A stretch of DNA of 64,000 nt from Symsagittifera roscoffensis. Taxonomy: Eukaryota > Xenacoelomorpha > Acoela > Convolutidae. The stretch is taken from contig NC_087068.1 of assembly GCF_963678635.1 (NCBI RefSeq), positions 56,700,467 to 56,764,466 of the forward strand, read 5' to 3'. This document shows positions 1-10,851 of the stretch, in pieces (positions within the stretch are counted from its first letter, which is position 1; every line of letters begins with the position of its first letter). The notes under the pieces are model-generated. The model had not been told where the DNA came from, did no database searches, and worked only from the letters and a program-made list of their open reading frames with translations. Both the position numbers and the translations under genes were made by a program.

Positions 1-1109
1 AGTGGTAGAACGTTTTGTTGTTTTTCTCCAGCAAGGCGTTTCAATTCACGAAACTTGAGCGAATGGCTATTTGAAAGCTCAAAGCGCCTTGAAAAATATA
101 TCAATTTCTTCTCTCTAAACAGATCTTTACATTTCTTTAAATACTCCTTGAAAGCTGTTTCGTTTTCTAATCCAGGATTTACACGCATTACGCGTTCTAT
201 TTTTCTACTTTTTCGTTTTACGTCTGCTAACTCTTTATCGTAAAAATTACAAAATCGGTTTTTGACAACTTTGGTCTTAGTTGGCACATAATCAGTTTTC
301 AGCAGCTGCAAAATTTCGATAAAATTCTCTGCCATCTCGTTCGGGTCACTGGTGTTCAGATTCAAGATCAAATTCTGATCTATTTCCGTCTCTAAATGTT
401 TCCAGTCTGTATTGTTCCAATCATAAATAGTCAATCTGGTTTTATCCTTCCGTTGAATTGCGATTTCATAAGTGAACGTCAATAGATGGTGATCAGAGTA
501 TTCAACGTGCTCATTTCTAACGGGTGAGCACAATTCCGGGTTTGAACAAATTATGAGGTCTAGAATTTTCCCGTATTCGTGAGTTGCTTTCTTAACAATC
601 TGTTCTAGGTTATATTCCAGTAGAATCGAACAAAATGTATTGGATTTGGCACAACGTCTGTTTTCTAGATCCAAATTAAAATCACCCAGGAGGAGAATTT
701 GGGTTTCAATTGATGAGGCAAGAATATTTTCAGTCAATTCATTAAAAAACTCGTTATAATTTCCACTCGGCGGTCTATATATTGCTGCAATTGTTATTTT
801 GACTTTTCTAGTCACGACCGTAATTACCAAGAATTCACCATCGTCCGAGAGATGGCTTAAAATTCTTTCGCCCGGTAGTTCTTCGCGAGAAATTATGGCA
901 ACACCTCCACCTATTTTAGCCGTTCGTGAAACATGATGGTATCGATATTCATTTGAAGAGTCTATACACTGATTTAGAATATATTCCGTATCCGGCTTAA
1001 GCCAGGTTTCAGTAATGATCAAGATATCAACTTGTTCTATAGCCAATATGCTCTGTATTTGATTTACTTTTTTCGCTAGAGAACGTATATTAATTACACC
1101 AACTTTCAT
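1..1109 (-). CDS. LINE ORF2, endonuclease part (partial at window edge)
   Basis: The minus frame from the ATG at 1109 is open to base 1 (369 codons, by my own translation). It begins MKVGVINIRSL and holds TETWL, then IYRPPSG, LLLGDFNLDL (the GDFN motif) and YSDHHLLTF (the SDH motif). These are the landmark motifs of the exonuclease-endonuclease-phosphatase domain that nicks target DNA in LINE retrotransposition. About 150 residues of basic linker follow. The reverse transcriptase should start just beyond the left edge. The start lies 39 bp downstream of the ORF1 stop, so both ORFs were probably read from one RNA. No stops or frame breaks were seen. Confidence 0.88.
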   Translation of the reverse strand, partial: MKVGVINIRSLAKKVNQIQSILAIEQVDILIITETWLKPDTEYILNQCIDSSNEYRYHHVSRTAKIGGGVAIISREELPGERILSHLSDDGEFLVITVVTRKVKITIAAIYRPPSGNYNEFFNELTENILASSIETQILLLGDFNLDLENRRCAKSNTFCSILLEYNLEQIVKKATHEYGKILDLIICSNPELCSPVRNEHVEYSDHHLLTFTYEIAIQRKDKTRLTIYDWNNTDWKHLETEIDQNLILNLNTSDPNEMAENFIEILQLLKTDYVPTKTKVVKNRFCNFYDKELADVKRKSRKIERVMRVNPGLENETAFKEYLKKCKDLFREKKLIYFSRRFELSNSHSLKFRELKRLAGEKQQNVLP

Positions 1110-1148
1110 AGCATACGATTGAGACTCGGGTTTTTTGTTTGATTTTAG

Positions 1149-1931
1149 TCAGTCGCTTTTCAAAGTTCTGAGCCAGGTTCTGGCTTCTGCATCAAGATAG
1201 TACCTGTTTATTACAACATTTTCCGGCCAAGAATTAGGTTGATCAATGATTGTTGCATGTTCGCCGTCAAATACACAGTGGAAACTTTTGTGGCGAGAAT
1301 TTTCCTTCGTTATTTCCCTGATATGATTCAGAGGAAATCCTTTACTTTGACACCATGCGACTATATCACTTTCATCATTTGTCTGTTTTATTCTTCCAAC
1401 ATAGAGATGGCGTCGTGGTGGTGGCTTCTCTACACCTTTGAGTGCTTCTGTTACCACTTCTCCCGTAATTAGTGGTTTCTTTGGTCTGCGGTCATTTCTA
1501 TCTTTGGAGCCTTTTCGCTTCGTAACCCTCGAGCTATCAGCTTCTGAGGATACACTTTCACGAGCATTTCTGATGAATGCCGAAGAATTCAGATTAAACT
1601 TCGCTGCCCCAGCATAATTGGTTTTGTTCTTTTCAATTATACTACTTGGTTCACGATATTGCTTCAGCGATAGCAGCTCAGACTTTAATTCGTGTACATC
1701 TTGCGCCATAGTCTTTATTGAGAACAGTTCTTGTCGCAGTTCATCAATAACTCGGAAAAGATCTCTTTTACAGGTTCCACAATCTGGGCAACTCCATTCA
1801 ATGTGCCCAACCACCTTATCGGCAGTGTTGAGGCCAATACACGCAGAGTGGGCAGAAGCTTGACAACCGACGCATTTCACCGATTGATTGGTTAAAGCGT
1901 TTTGACATACTGTACAGTGGAGAGACGACAT
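1149..1931 (-). CDS. LINE ORF1 protein with N-terminal PHD finger (260 aa)
   Basis: Residues 6-51 form a C4-H-C3 zinc finger (C6, C9, C20, C23, H28, C31, C48, C51, with W46 two residues before the last pair), the PHD/treble-clef pattern. A short coiled-coil-like stretch (about 55-95) and a basic, Ser-rich linker with KRKGSKDR follow. The C-terminal 85 residues (from HLYVGRI) look like an RRM-type RNA-binding fold. PHD plus RNA-binding ORF1 proteins are known in several animal LINE clades, where ORF1p coats the element RNA. The ORF ends 39 bp before ORF2. What the PHD finger binds cannot be told from sequence. Confidence 0.85.
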   Translation of the reverse strand: MSSLHCTVCQNALTNQSVKCVGCQASAHSACIGLNTADKVVGHIEWSCPDCGTCKRDLFRVIDELRQELFSIKTMAQDVHELKSELLSLKQYREPSSIIEKNKTNYAGAAKFNLNSSAFIRNARESVSSEADSSRVTKRKGSKDRNDRRPKKPLITGEVVTEALKGVEKPPPRRHLYVGRIKQTNDESDIVAWCQSKGFPLNHIREITKENSRHKSFHCVFDGEHATIIDQPNSWPENVVINRYYLDAEARTWLRTLKSD

Positions 1932-2260
1932 ATTTCAATTGTCTTGCTTGGAATTATTGGTCGTTTCCGCTCTAAAATGAGCTGGATTTTGGTAGATTTG
2001 TTTAAAGATATTTCCAAATTCTCTTTGTCATTTCCGCTCTAAAATGAGCTGGATAACATCCGGGAATTTGTTCGTGTCTTTTTTGGCTGTCGTAACCACT
2101 CTCAAATGAGCTGGTTTATCTTCTTTATCTGATTCTGTTTGTGTCAATTTCGATTTCCATCAACCGGATCTCTAAAATCCCTTCGTAGACAAGGGCTACC
2201 CAAGATAAGATGTTTATCCGGTTCGTCGAGACATATCTATCTATTTGATAAGTTTATCAC
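1932..2260 (-). repeat. LINE leader with short direct repeats
   Basis: The leader upstream of ORF1 carries the word CTCTAAAATGAGCTGG near 1970 and 2037 and a weaker copy near 2100 (spacing 60-70 bp). Such 5' tandem units often belong to LINE internal promoters; that role is inference here. Confidence 0.5.
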
Positions 2261-3192
2261 AACAATTAGGCTAATATATTACCGGATCGCTTGAATTTTG
2301 AATGTTTTTACCGGATCGCTTGAAGATCGCTTGAATTTTGAATGTTTTGAACTTTTTATCATCAATTTTTGTTGAAAGCTATTTTGATAGCTTCAAAACA
2401 ATTGCGTGTTTAGTCGGCTAAAACAATCGTGTACAGATATTGAGCTTAATTGCAATATAAAAAAAATAGGCTCGACCCGTTTATTGCTGTATAATGTTTC
2501 GATTTTTAGTTTTTGAATTATTTTTTTTCAAAAATTGATTTAATTCCGCGCACAGGAGCTTAAAATTCAGCGATCTCATCCTTTCGAGCCCCTTGAAGGT
2601 TAAATTATTGAGTTTCTCGTGGAGTATGCTCTCGGAAACTGGATTCGAGATTCTGGTGTTTAAATGGAAAGCCAACTTCAAATAATAAATATTTCTTGAT
2701 CTATTTTGGTAATACATATACATATGGTAATCAATATAAGTAGATATAGGAGACCAGATGATATCTTCGCCTATCCTTTCATAATTTGTAACTTCGTTGC
2801 ATGGAAGACATTTCTTCTTTCCCATTAAGATTGTCAAACTAAATCTTTTGGTTCAAAATGCGAATTGAGCTGAGTAAATACACAAAAACTCGGTATTCAC
2901 TAGCTTTATTTGCATTTTTTTAAAGTTGTCTGATATTTTTTGATTTCGCCTCTGTTGATTAGAAAGACGAACTTAAAATAATAATAATTTATTGGTGGTA
3001 TATAAAACGGCCGAAGTATAAACCGGCTACCATAAAAAACAGCCAAAAACGGTTAACTGTTTTTTTTTAATAGTTGAGTAACAGTTAGAAAAGTCATGCA
3101 AATTTTAATCATGACCTAGCTTTTCGGCTAATTCTCATGCTGCGAATGTTCGGTTGGCTGATACTTCGGATATTATATTTACACTTATTCAG
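2261..3192. other. Non-coding flank upstream of gene A exon A1
   Basis: This AT-rich stretch has a local direct repeat (CCGGATCGCTTGAATTTTGAATGTTTT, about 2283-2350) and one unexplained minus ORF (2481-2837). No splice-ready exon for the missing N-terminus of gene A was recognised. Confidence 0.5.
2481..2837 (-). CDS. Unrecognised ORF, 118 aa, doubtful
   Basis: This open frame starts MTILMGKKKCLPCNEV and ends in a Lys/Asn-rich tail. It contains one CxxC and a Tyr-rich middle. I recognise no domain and see no intron signals or neighbours supporting it. It may be a decayed transposon fragment or chance. Confidence 0.15.
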   Translation of the reverse strand: MTILMGKKKCLPCNEVTNYERIGEDIIWSPISTYIDYHMYMYYQNRSRNIYYLKLAFHLNTRISNPVSESILHEKLNNLTFKGLERMRSLNFKLLCAELNQFLKKNNSKTKNRNIIQQ

Positions 3193-3402
3193 ACTGTGAT
3201 CTCAACCGCCCCCCTGATGGAACGTGCAATCGTGGAACTGAAGTTGAATGAGTGGGCGCGCGAGAATGACTCATCCTTGCAGAATGCAGTGTCCCCCTTC
3301 TATGACGTGGAGGCAGCTGAATTCCTCTGGGGACGTAATAATAATTCGCTTCTGGTCAATTTGCAGAAATTGGTGGGAGGACCTAACAGTTTCGGAATGC
3401 AG
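3193..3402 (+). CDS. Gene A exon A1 (ectodomain, EFLWG segment)
   Basis: Acceptor TTATTCAG at 3192, donor GT at 3403. It is phase 0 at both ends and 70 codons long. VSPFYDVEAAEFLWG matches the CD36-family segment before the WGY motif and aligns with gene B exon 4. An upstream open stretch to 3120 exists but would give a phase that does not fit the paralogue. Confidence 0.8.
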
Positions 3403-6400
3403 GTACAGCTCTTTTTCGCAGTCCCCTCCACTTCTCACATTAACATCATTTTTGCGGTGTAACGAGAGTTTCACAGTGTTTATAATGAAAACAAGGGGGA
3501 GGGGGAGTTTTGAGGAAAAAGAGCAGCATGTACTATTGTGAGAGTACTGCTAAATTTTATTCAGCAACTCTCATATATACCGGGTGACATTGAAAACGCA
3601 ACAAAAGAAAAATCTTTCAGCAAATACATATTTAAACGAGCCAATTTTTTTTCACTAATTAGTACTCAGTGTCCTCCTTTTGCTTGAATGCATAATCGTA
3701 TATGTCTTTGCATCGAAAAATAAGAGTTTCCAGTAAACTTTGAGGTGCGTTCACCCAAACATCAACCAAAGAATAAGCTAGTTCTCTAAGATTTTGCTGA
3801 TTATTTTTGCCCGAATTTTTCGCTTCATTTAATCCCAAAGATGCTCGAATGGGTTCAGATGCGGACTGTTTGCTAGAAGAGGAATTTTTGTAATATTTTT
3901 CCCTGAAAAAATCGCGTAACAAGTTGGGCAGTATTTTAAATTGCACGTTAAAATTGTTTTAATGAACTCTTTCAGAAAAACTTAGTCACATTTTTAACAT
4001 CTGTTTCACAGTTTTCATAAAAATTTTTTCAGGTTTTTTATACTGATGAAATGAAAAAAAATACCAAGCTGAAAATTTGAATAATTCGTTGATGCGTTTT
4101 CAATATCGCCCATAATAGGTCACGATGATTTGTTTTTTTTTTTATCAGGAAAAGTCTTCAAGCTCAAATTTACTTTTTCGCGGTTTGACTTTTGATTTCT
4201 TTGTAAGTTCAGTTCATTTTCTTTGGTAAAAGAAAGGCAATTTCCCCTTTCGAACAGCGAAAGTTAAAAGGTCACGAAAAACGTGATCGACTTCTAGTTT
4301 CAAAAATTGAATTTTAATTTTCAGATTTCCCTGCGAAATGAATAATAACATACTGATGAAGTTTTCTCGAATTGGGTTATTTTTTCCGAAAATTGGCCAA
4401 TCGTAAATTGTTCTCTAAAAAATTGAAGAGTTTTAAGTGCATCTACTTTTTTCTTTGAAATTCGAAAAATAAAGTTTTTCACAAATTAACTCATTTTTTT
4501 TCTGTTTAATTGCATTCATTTGCCCTTATGCAACTGTCTGTTGGCTATGTTTTGATTGCATTAAATGGAGTGAAAATGCAGCTCATTTTCAAAGAAATTC
4601 ATAATTCGGGCGTGCACTTTAGGGGTATTATAATTCGCGTTTTCAATTGAAAATGTGAGATATTTTATCTATTCCAGCCTATCTTATTGCTTTGCGGTGA
4701 GCTGTTATATACCCTTGATTTGATAACACGAGTGTAGTGTCGTGTGATAGTATGATGCAAATATTTTTTCAATCTAATCTCAAATAAAAGTGCTACTTTT
4801 TTGGCACTTTTGAATCTGTAGGCAGCATTAGCATTATAATATCATATGTGCTTTGAAATTTGATAATTAAGAAATTAACACAGTTGATGCCTGTGCAATT
4901 CATCAATTAAATCGAAAACAGCAATTTGTTCTTCGCAACAGTATAATAATTAAAGTACCATTTCAGAAAATTTTTAACTCGATATACTTCGAGTTTATTG
5001 AAAAGCATAATTTATACGCATTTTGGTTTATTACATTCTAATTTATTACATGCAGAACTAGTGTGGTCGCCTTTAGTTTAGTTCTTTCAATTTATTAAAT
5101 GAAAAATATGAGTTTTGTGCATTTTAAAGGTCCTGAATCTTTGCCACTTAGTCTGGCGTGTTTGTGATGCTTCAGCTCCGCCTCTGTGTTAAATTTCACG
5201 CTTGTTTGATAATCCACTACTTTGTGCCGCAAACTGTCAAAAAGGACCTTAGCTACTTAACCATGGTTAATTATTCGCTAGCGAATAAGTTTTCAGGAAC
5301 GTTTGCTCATGCCAAATTTAATCTTCGGAGTTCGAATTTTGTTTTCTTTTTAAATTCTCTTGAAAATCTTTCGCTAAAAGGCAGGCAAGTTACGCTTGCT
5401 AGCTACGAAAGCGAAAAAATACGCAAATCAAGAACGCGAATAACCCTTAGGTTCGAAATTGGACTTCTATTTTCAGAATTCCTAGCGTAATTAAACAAGA
5501 ATAGCTTTTGTTATAGTATGAACTTTTTTTCAACCTGAGTCGCAAATATTGTTGCGATGCAATTGTTCCGACAAAATGAGTTCATTTTGAAAGTGTTCAT
5601 TTTGATCCAGCTAGTAAGTACAGCCAATGCTAAGGATATTAACACAGACTATTGTATTACAAATAGCACTTTAGCTTCAAGGCATCATGGATCTGTAGCG
5701 TAGAAGTAGGGAAGGTGACTAGCAGCAAAATAAAAGGGTTCGAACCTGGTCAGGGTCTGATGTTTTTAAGGAACTTTTTTGTATACTAGTTTAAATGCGT
5801 CCGCTATATAAATTGAGGAATGTTAGTTTGTAATTTTCTTTTATCAAATTGACTGGTACTGCTAATGCGTCGTAATTGGCTTGCGTCACTTAGCAATTAT
5901 GCAGGCTCACAATTGGCGTGCGTCACATATGAAATTTTGTAGACTCAAAGTTTTACTCTTTCAGTTTTTCCCAGTAGCGGTATCGGTCGTTTTTTTTGCT
6001 AGTGTTTGCGAAGTGCAACTTCGCCTCTGTGTAAAAATTTACATATTGATCCAAGCGAGCGCAGTGGTATGTTACGAGTTCACAATTTTTTTTACAAAAG
6101 TAACTTGCAAACAAAAGTTGTCATCTAGTGGAAATTGTAAGTGTCAATGAATTTAGTGAAGACGCGCATATAGGTCGAGATGATTTTTTTTCAGGATAAA
6201 GTCTTAAAATTTGTTCACGCCAAATTCGATTTTTTTCCGGTTTGACTTTTTTAATTTCAAAGTTCATTTGCTGAAAGAAAGGCAAATTACGCTGCAAGGA
6301 TGGTGCAAAAAACACAAACGCAAAAAAAATGTACCTATTTATCCCGTTTTCTGAAATTGGGTTAGTTTTGTCTATTTTTCTTCAAAACTCGTTTGTTGAA

Positions 6401-9400
6401 AATCTCTCAGGTGACAATTTAATAGCACCTGTTCTAACGGCTGTTTTGTTGACTAGCGTTGGTACAGTTTGAAGCCAGCGTGGCGCAGATGCGAGGGCGT
6501 GAGCCTCTTATTAACTAGCTCGGCAGTTTAATTTCCGAATTTAATGAAAATTTTATTTCCACACATTTATGCCCTTTTTCATATTTTTAGTTAAGAGCAA
6601 CATTTTTTGATGTCCGCTTGTGTTTGCAAAATGCAGCTTTATCTCTCTGTGGCAAAATGGGCTAGCTTATCAAAAAAGCATAAACGTTTCTTGAAATTCG
6701 AAGAGCGTTATGGTCATAACTTTTTTTTTCGAATATATATATATATATATAAATATATATATATAAAATCGACGTTTTCGGGTTTCTTCGAGTTCATTGA
6801 CATTTCGCAACTGACTGTTACTTTGTTCTATTCAGGCAAACAACTCGAATGATGGCCAGTACAAGATTCGAACAGGGAAGGGAAATCTGAATCACAGACG
6901 AGGAAAAATCATAAAGTGGAACGACGCCACCAACGTGTCCTTCTGGAGCGATACTTACAGCAACATGATCAACGGTACAGACGGTCAGGTGTTCCCGGCT
7001 GATGTGAACAAGAACAAGAGACTGTATGTGTTTGACTCGGACATGTGCAGGAGTTTGTATCTGTTGAGAGATACTGAGAACCCTGTGGATGAGGTTGAAG
7101 GTGATTGTTTCATTGGTCTATTGTCACATTAAGTTTTCAAAGCGTATAATTATTCAGTCGAATACAATTTGATTCCAAGACTCTTGCTTAGCTCTTTTTC
7201 CTTTCCCCCATCTGTCAGTTTTTTTTTAAATTTTGTTAGTTTTGTTCGATTGTTACAAAAATTGCCGTTTTACAAATATATGTTTTCTTCACATTGTCCG
7301 ATTGTTACAAAAATTGTCATGCGGAATAATTGGGCCAGGACAAACCAAATTGGTCTTCATAATTAACCTTGCAAAACCCTCGTTACCATGAAAATCATGC
7401 TTGTGTGAGGTGAGGGGGACAGGAAAAAGAACCCATTGCTTCTACGGGCGGATCTAGGATTTTCTCTAGAGAGGGGGGGGGGTGTGTGGAGAGATTTTCA
7501 ACAAATTGTGTTCACTTTTTTTCGACCAAATTGATTTTCCGAGCTTGCTTAAAGCACTAAAAAGAACCAATTTTGACAAAATTTGCGCTCCTCCTTACTC
7601 AAAATTAGTATATTTTGGCGACTTTAGAAGAATTTTAGGGTCAGCCAGCCAAAAATGGAGGTTTTAAAATAGGTGCAAAGGGGGGACCCTTTGGGTAGTC
7701 AGGGGGTCGAATTCTCGAGGGGGGGGATTGTCCGCTCCATCCGTTAAATTCGCTACTGCTTTCTTCTTTGACTGAAGGTGGGTTCAAGCAAAAATGTTCT
7801 GTTTTTTGTTAGTCATATTGAAAATGTGCTGTTTCTGTTTTTCTATCAGTAACTTATTTTACTTTTCAGCCCCTTTACTGTGAATTATTTTATCTACCGT
7901 TAGACTCTCAGATGTAGAAGTTGAAATTTCACTGGGGCAGAGTTTTAGGAATGTAAATTTTGTATGCTTCGAATTTAAAACACAAAGAGCTCCCTCAACA
8001 GCAAATTTCTATTTGCTACCTGTATAACCAGGGGCGGATCTAGGGTTTTTCGAGGGAACCAAACTTTTTTTAAGTCGACAAATTGATTTTCCGTGATCTC
8101 TCGAAGCACCATAAAAACAGGCCAAAATTCCGTAAACCCCACATCCTCTACCAATCCAACGAGGAGTGTCGCTATTTCAGTCATCCAATCAATAGTAATC
8201 GTGCAATTTAAACAACAGTTTTTATCCAATGAATGAGTGTGTTAAATTGAGTATTGATGATCAAGCAATTTCATGGTTGTTTATCAATATGGTTATGTCC
8301 CTTGAAGCAATGATTATATACTTACCAATTAAACAACTAACCAGTTTTAGGCTGTGTTGCTTTTTTGATTTTGAAGTGGAGAGCTTGTTTGTTTTGAAGG
8401 TCTGCGTACTACGAAGTTCACAGTGCCGAGTCAATTGTTCAAAGTGGACTTTGAAGACAATGCGGCCTTCTGTAAGCAGGGTGATGTGAACTTGTGTCTT
8501 GGAAATGGCCTCATAGACGTGTCCAAATGCCAAAGTGAGTTGACTTGACATCGGGGATTTCAGGTGGTATATAATTGAGCGTGACCTTCAAAGAGCTTTA
8601 AGGGCATATACTTTCTCTTTAAATTTCGCAAGTTGAATTTTTTCCATAAATAAGCGTTTCCTTGCGCTCATTATTCTTTTCTGTCAGTTGGATATGTTAC
8701 TTGAAGTCACAACGTGTTTACAACACTGAAATCAACAGGTCCTATGAAAATCGATTTGATTAACTTTACCTTGAAACTTAGGGTCATTAATCCGAGTGTT
8801 TTCGTTGATGAGAGTTGTTCACACCGATTGGGATAAAAAATGTCAAATCAAAATTTGTCTTCCGTCTGAGAGCATTGAACGAATCGTCAAAAACTTCAAA
8901 TTGTTCGCTTGTGCCAGAAAATCAATATCAGTGAAATTTTTACCGCGCTTAGCCATTAATTCATAGAGAATCGAAGCAGATAATCATAATAATAAATGAT
9001 GTTTCTGCGATTCGCAGAGGATCTATGAAAGACTAACAGGCCTATCTAAGCATAGTACGTTTTGCATCATTTCCCCACATTCTAGATTGAGTAACTTTGT
9101 TGAGCGTTAGATTTTTGTTGACCGTCATAGATGATGGCAATGACAGTGTGTGAGGACGAGCTCTCAATTGACCTCTAGCTTCAGGTCTGCCACAGCCAAT
9201 TAAAAATCGACCGAAATATTTTTTTTTTCAGTTGTTTTTTAATTATGTTTTTCTAAGTAGTTCGGTTTTTTTTGAGTTCATCGACACTTTTCCAACTGTC
9301 TGATAGCTATGTTTTTTTTTTAATTTGTTGGATTTTCTTTTCATCTTAGTGTCTTTTAGGCTACATGGTGGAGTACAGGACGGGTCAGCCGATGGACATA

Positions 9401-10816
9401 AGCATCATCATGTCTGCGCCTCACTTCCTTTACGCGGACAACTCCACCATCAACAGTATCATTGGACTCTCACCTCCCGACAAAGACCTCCACGAGACAT
9501 ACGTCACCATAAATACCGTTAGATCCACTTCACGTTTGGTTTATAATCCAGTTCATTTTTGGTTTGTCCAGTTCAGGTTTGGTTGATAATCCAGTTCACT
9601 TTTGGGTTAGTTTTATCAAAAAGTATCGATCATAAGTTGTTCTTCAAGTTCAAAGAGCGTTAAGGCCATCTATTTTTTTTCTATACATTTCGCGAACTTA
9701 GGTCTTTTCAAAAAACAAGTCATTTTTTTTCTGTTTATTTGCGTTCAGTGACTCTTTTCCAACTGTCTGATGGCTTTGTTTAAATAAATTCATCATTTTG
9801 TTCGTTTTTATGATTTCAATGACATGTTTCGAATGGATAATTTGTTTTTGTTTATATTTATTGATTACCCTTGCGATATTGCAATCGGGTTTTAGACTTT
9901 TTTCCCGTAAACAACTTTGTCAACAGGACTCATTGGACTCCTGATGTACCTTGCTTTATAATGAATTCAAATTTTGTTGTGTCTCTTGAACAATTAGCTT
10001 GATGATGACCAATTCGCCTGGGACGGTAAAGATCCTGTGTTCTAATCTGACCAGGACCAGTTCTTCTCAAGTGGTAAGTATTTCGGATCGAAAAAAATGG
10101 CCTTTTATCTGTCTGCTTATGATTTGTCGGCTGTGTTGCCACATCTAAGAATCGTTTATTTAAGCTGCAGTTGCTTGTAGCATTTTAAAAACCCGGGGGA
10201 ATTGAAGTTTGCTTTTCACATTGGTTAAGAGTAATCAACGTAGTAAAGTCTCTTATATAGGTCTTGCTGATTTTTTTTTGTTTTTATGTTCTGTAAAAAG
10301 TCTTAAAATATTGATGCACTTAGGTATATATGCACGTTTTGAGTTCAATTGAAATTCAGCTGCTGAATGTGACGTAAGTAGCATTCTTCAAATATGAACG
10401 TGGAAATGGCTCAAAAAACGTGAACGATTTCTAGTTTCGAAAGTGGAATTTAATTTTTAGATTTCCAACTGAATAAAAACTTTACCTGTTGATCCCGTTT
10501 TCTCAACTTAGGTTTATGTTATCAAAAAAGATCCAGTCATAAATCGTTCTAGAAATTCAAAGAGCTTAAAGGGCATCTATTTTCTTGTTGAAGTTCGAAA
10601 GTTGAGATTTTTCCCTCAAAATCTGTGTTTTTTTGTGTACTTGCGTTCATTACTCTTTTCCAATCTTCGATTGGCTGTGTTTGTTAATTTCACCAGATCA
10701 ATTTGTTTAATTTTTTTCCTTTTTTGCATTTTATTGGCTTGATAGTTGTCGGTTTAATTAATATCAACTTAGTGGGCTCTTAGTACGTCGTTTTGACCAA
10801 AAAAAGTTTTTATGCG

Positions 10817-10851
<35 letters not shown>

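Larger units (their letters stand above)
1..2260 (-). mobile_element. Non-LTR retrotransposon (LINE), 5' part, cut by the window edge
   Basis: Read on the minus strand this holds a 5' leader, ORF1 with a PHD finger, then ORF2 opening with an apurinic-type endonuclease, which is the usual order of CR1/L2/jockey-like LINEs. Both frames are open as far as seen, so the copy looks young. The reverse transcriptase lies off the left edge. The outer (5') limit near 2260 is a guess from where the leader repeats stop. Confidence 0.85.
4113..6835 (+). other. Gene A intron 1, rest: interspersed repeats
   Basis: It holds a copy of the TTTCGAAA/CTGTCTGTTGGCTATG repeat (about 4130-4560), an AT-rich block related to 37200-38050, a 530-bp repeat (5500-6035) shared with gene B intron 5, another partial copy (6140-6440), a tRNA-like module near 6475-6540 and an AT microsatellite. 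No exon seen. Confidence 0.6.
7101..8399 (+). other. Gene A intron 2 (absent from gene B)
   Basis: This intron splits a region encoded by one exon in gene B (36343-36733). It carries two pieces of the GGGCGGATCTAG repeat family (7445-7750 and 8030-8170). Nothing else recognised. Confidence 0.7.

Noticed and set aside
3120-3192. Longer gene A exon starting at 3120
   Set aside because: It would enter after two bases of a codon, unlike phase 0 in gene B, and gives an extra non-homologous stretch. The acceptor at 3192 fits phase and length.
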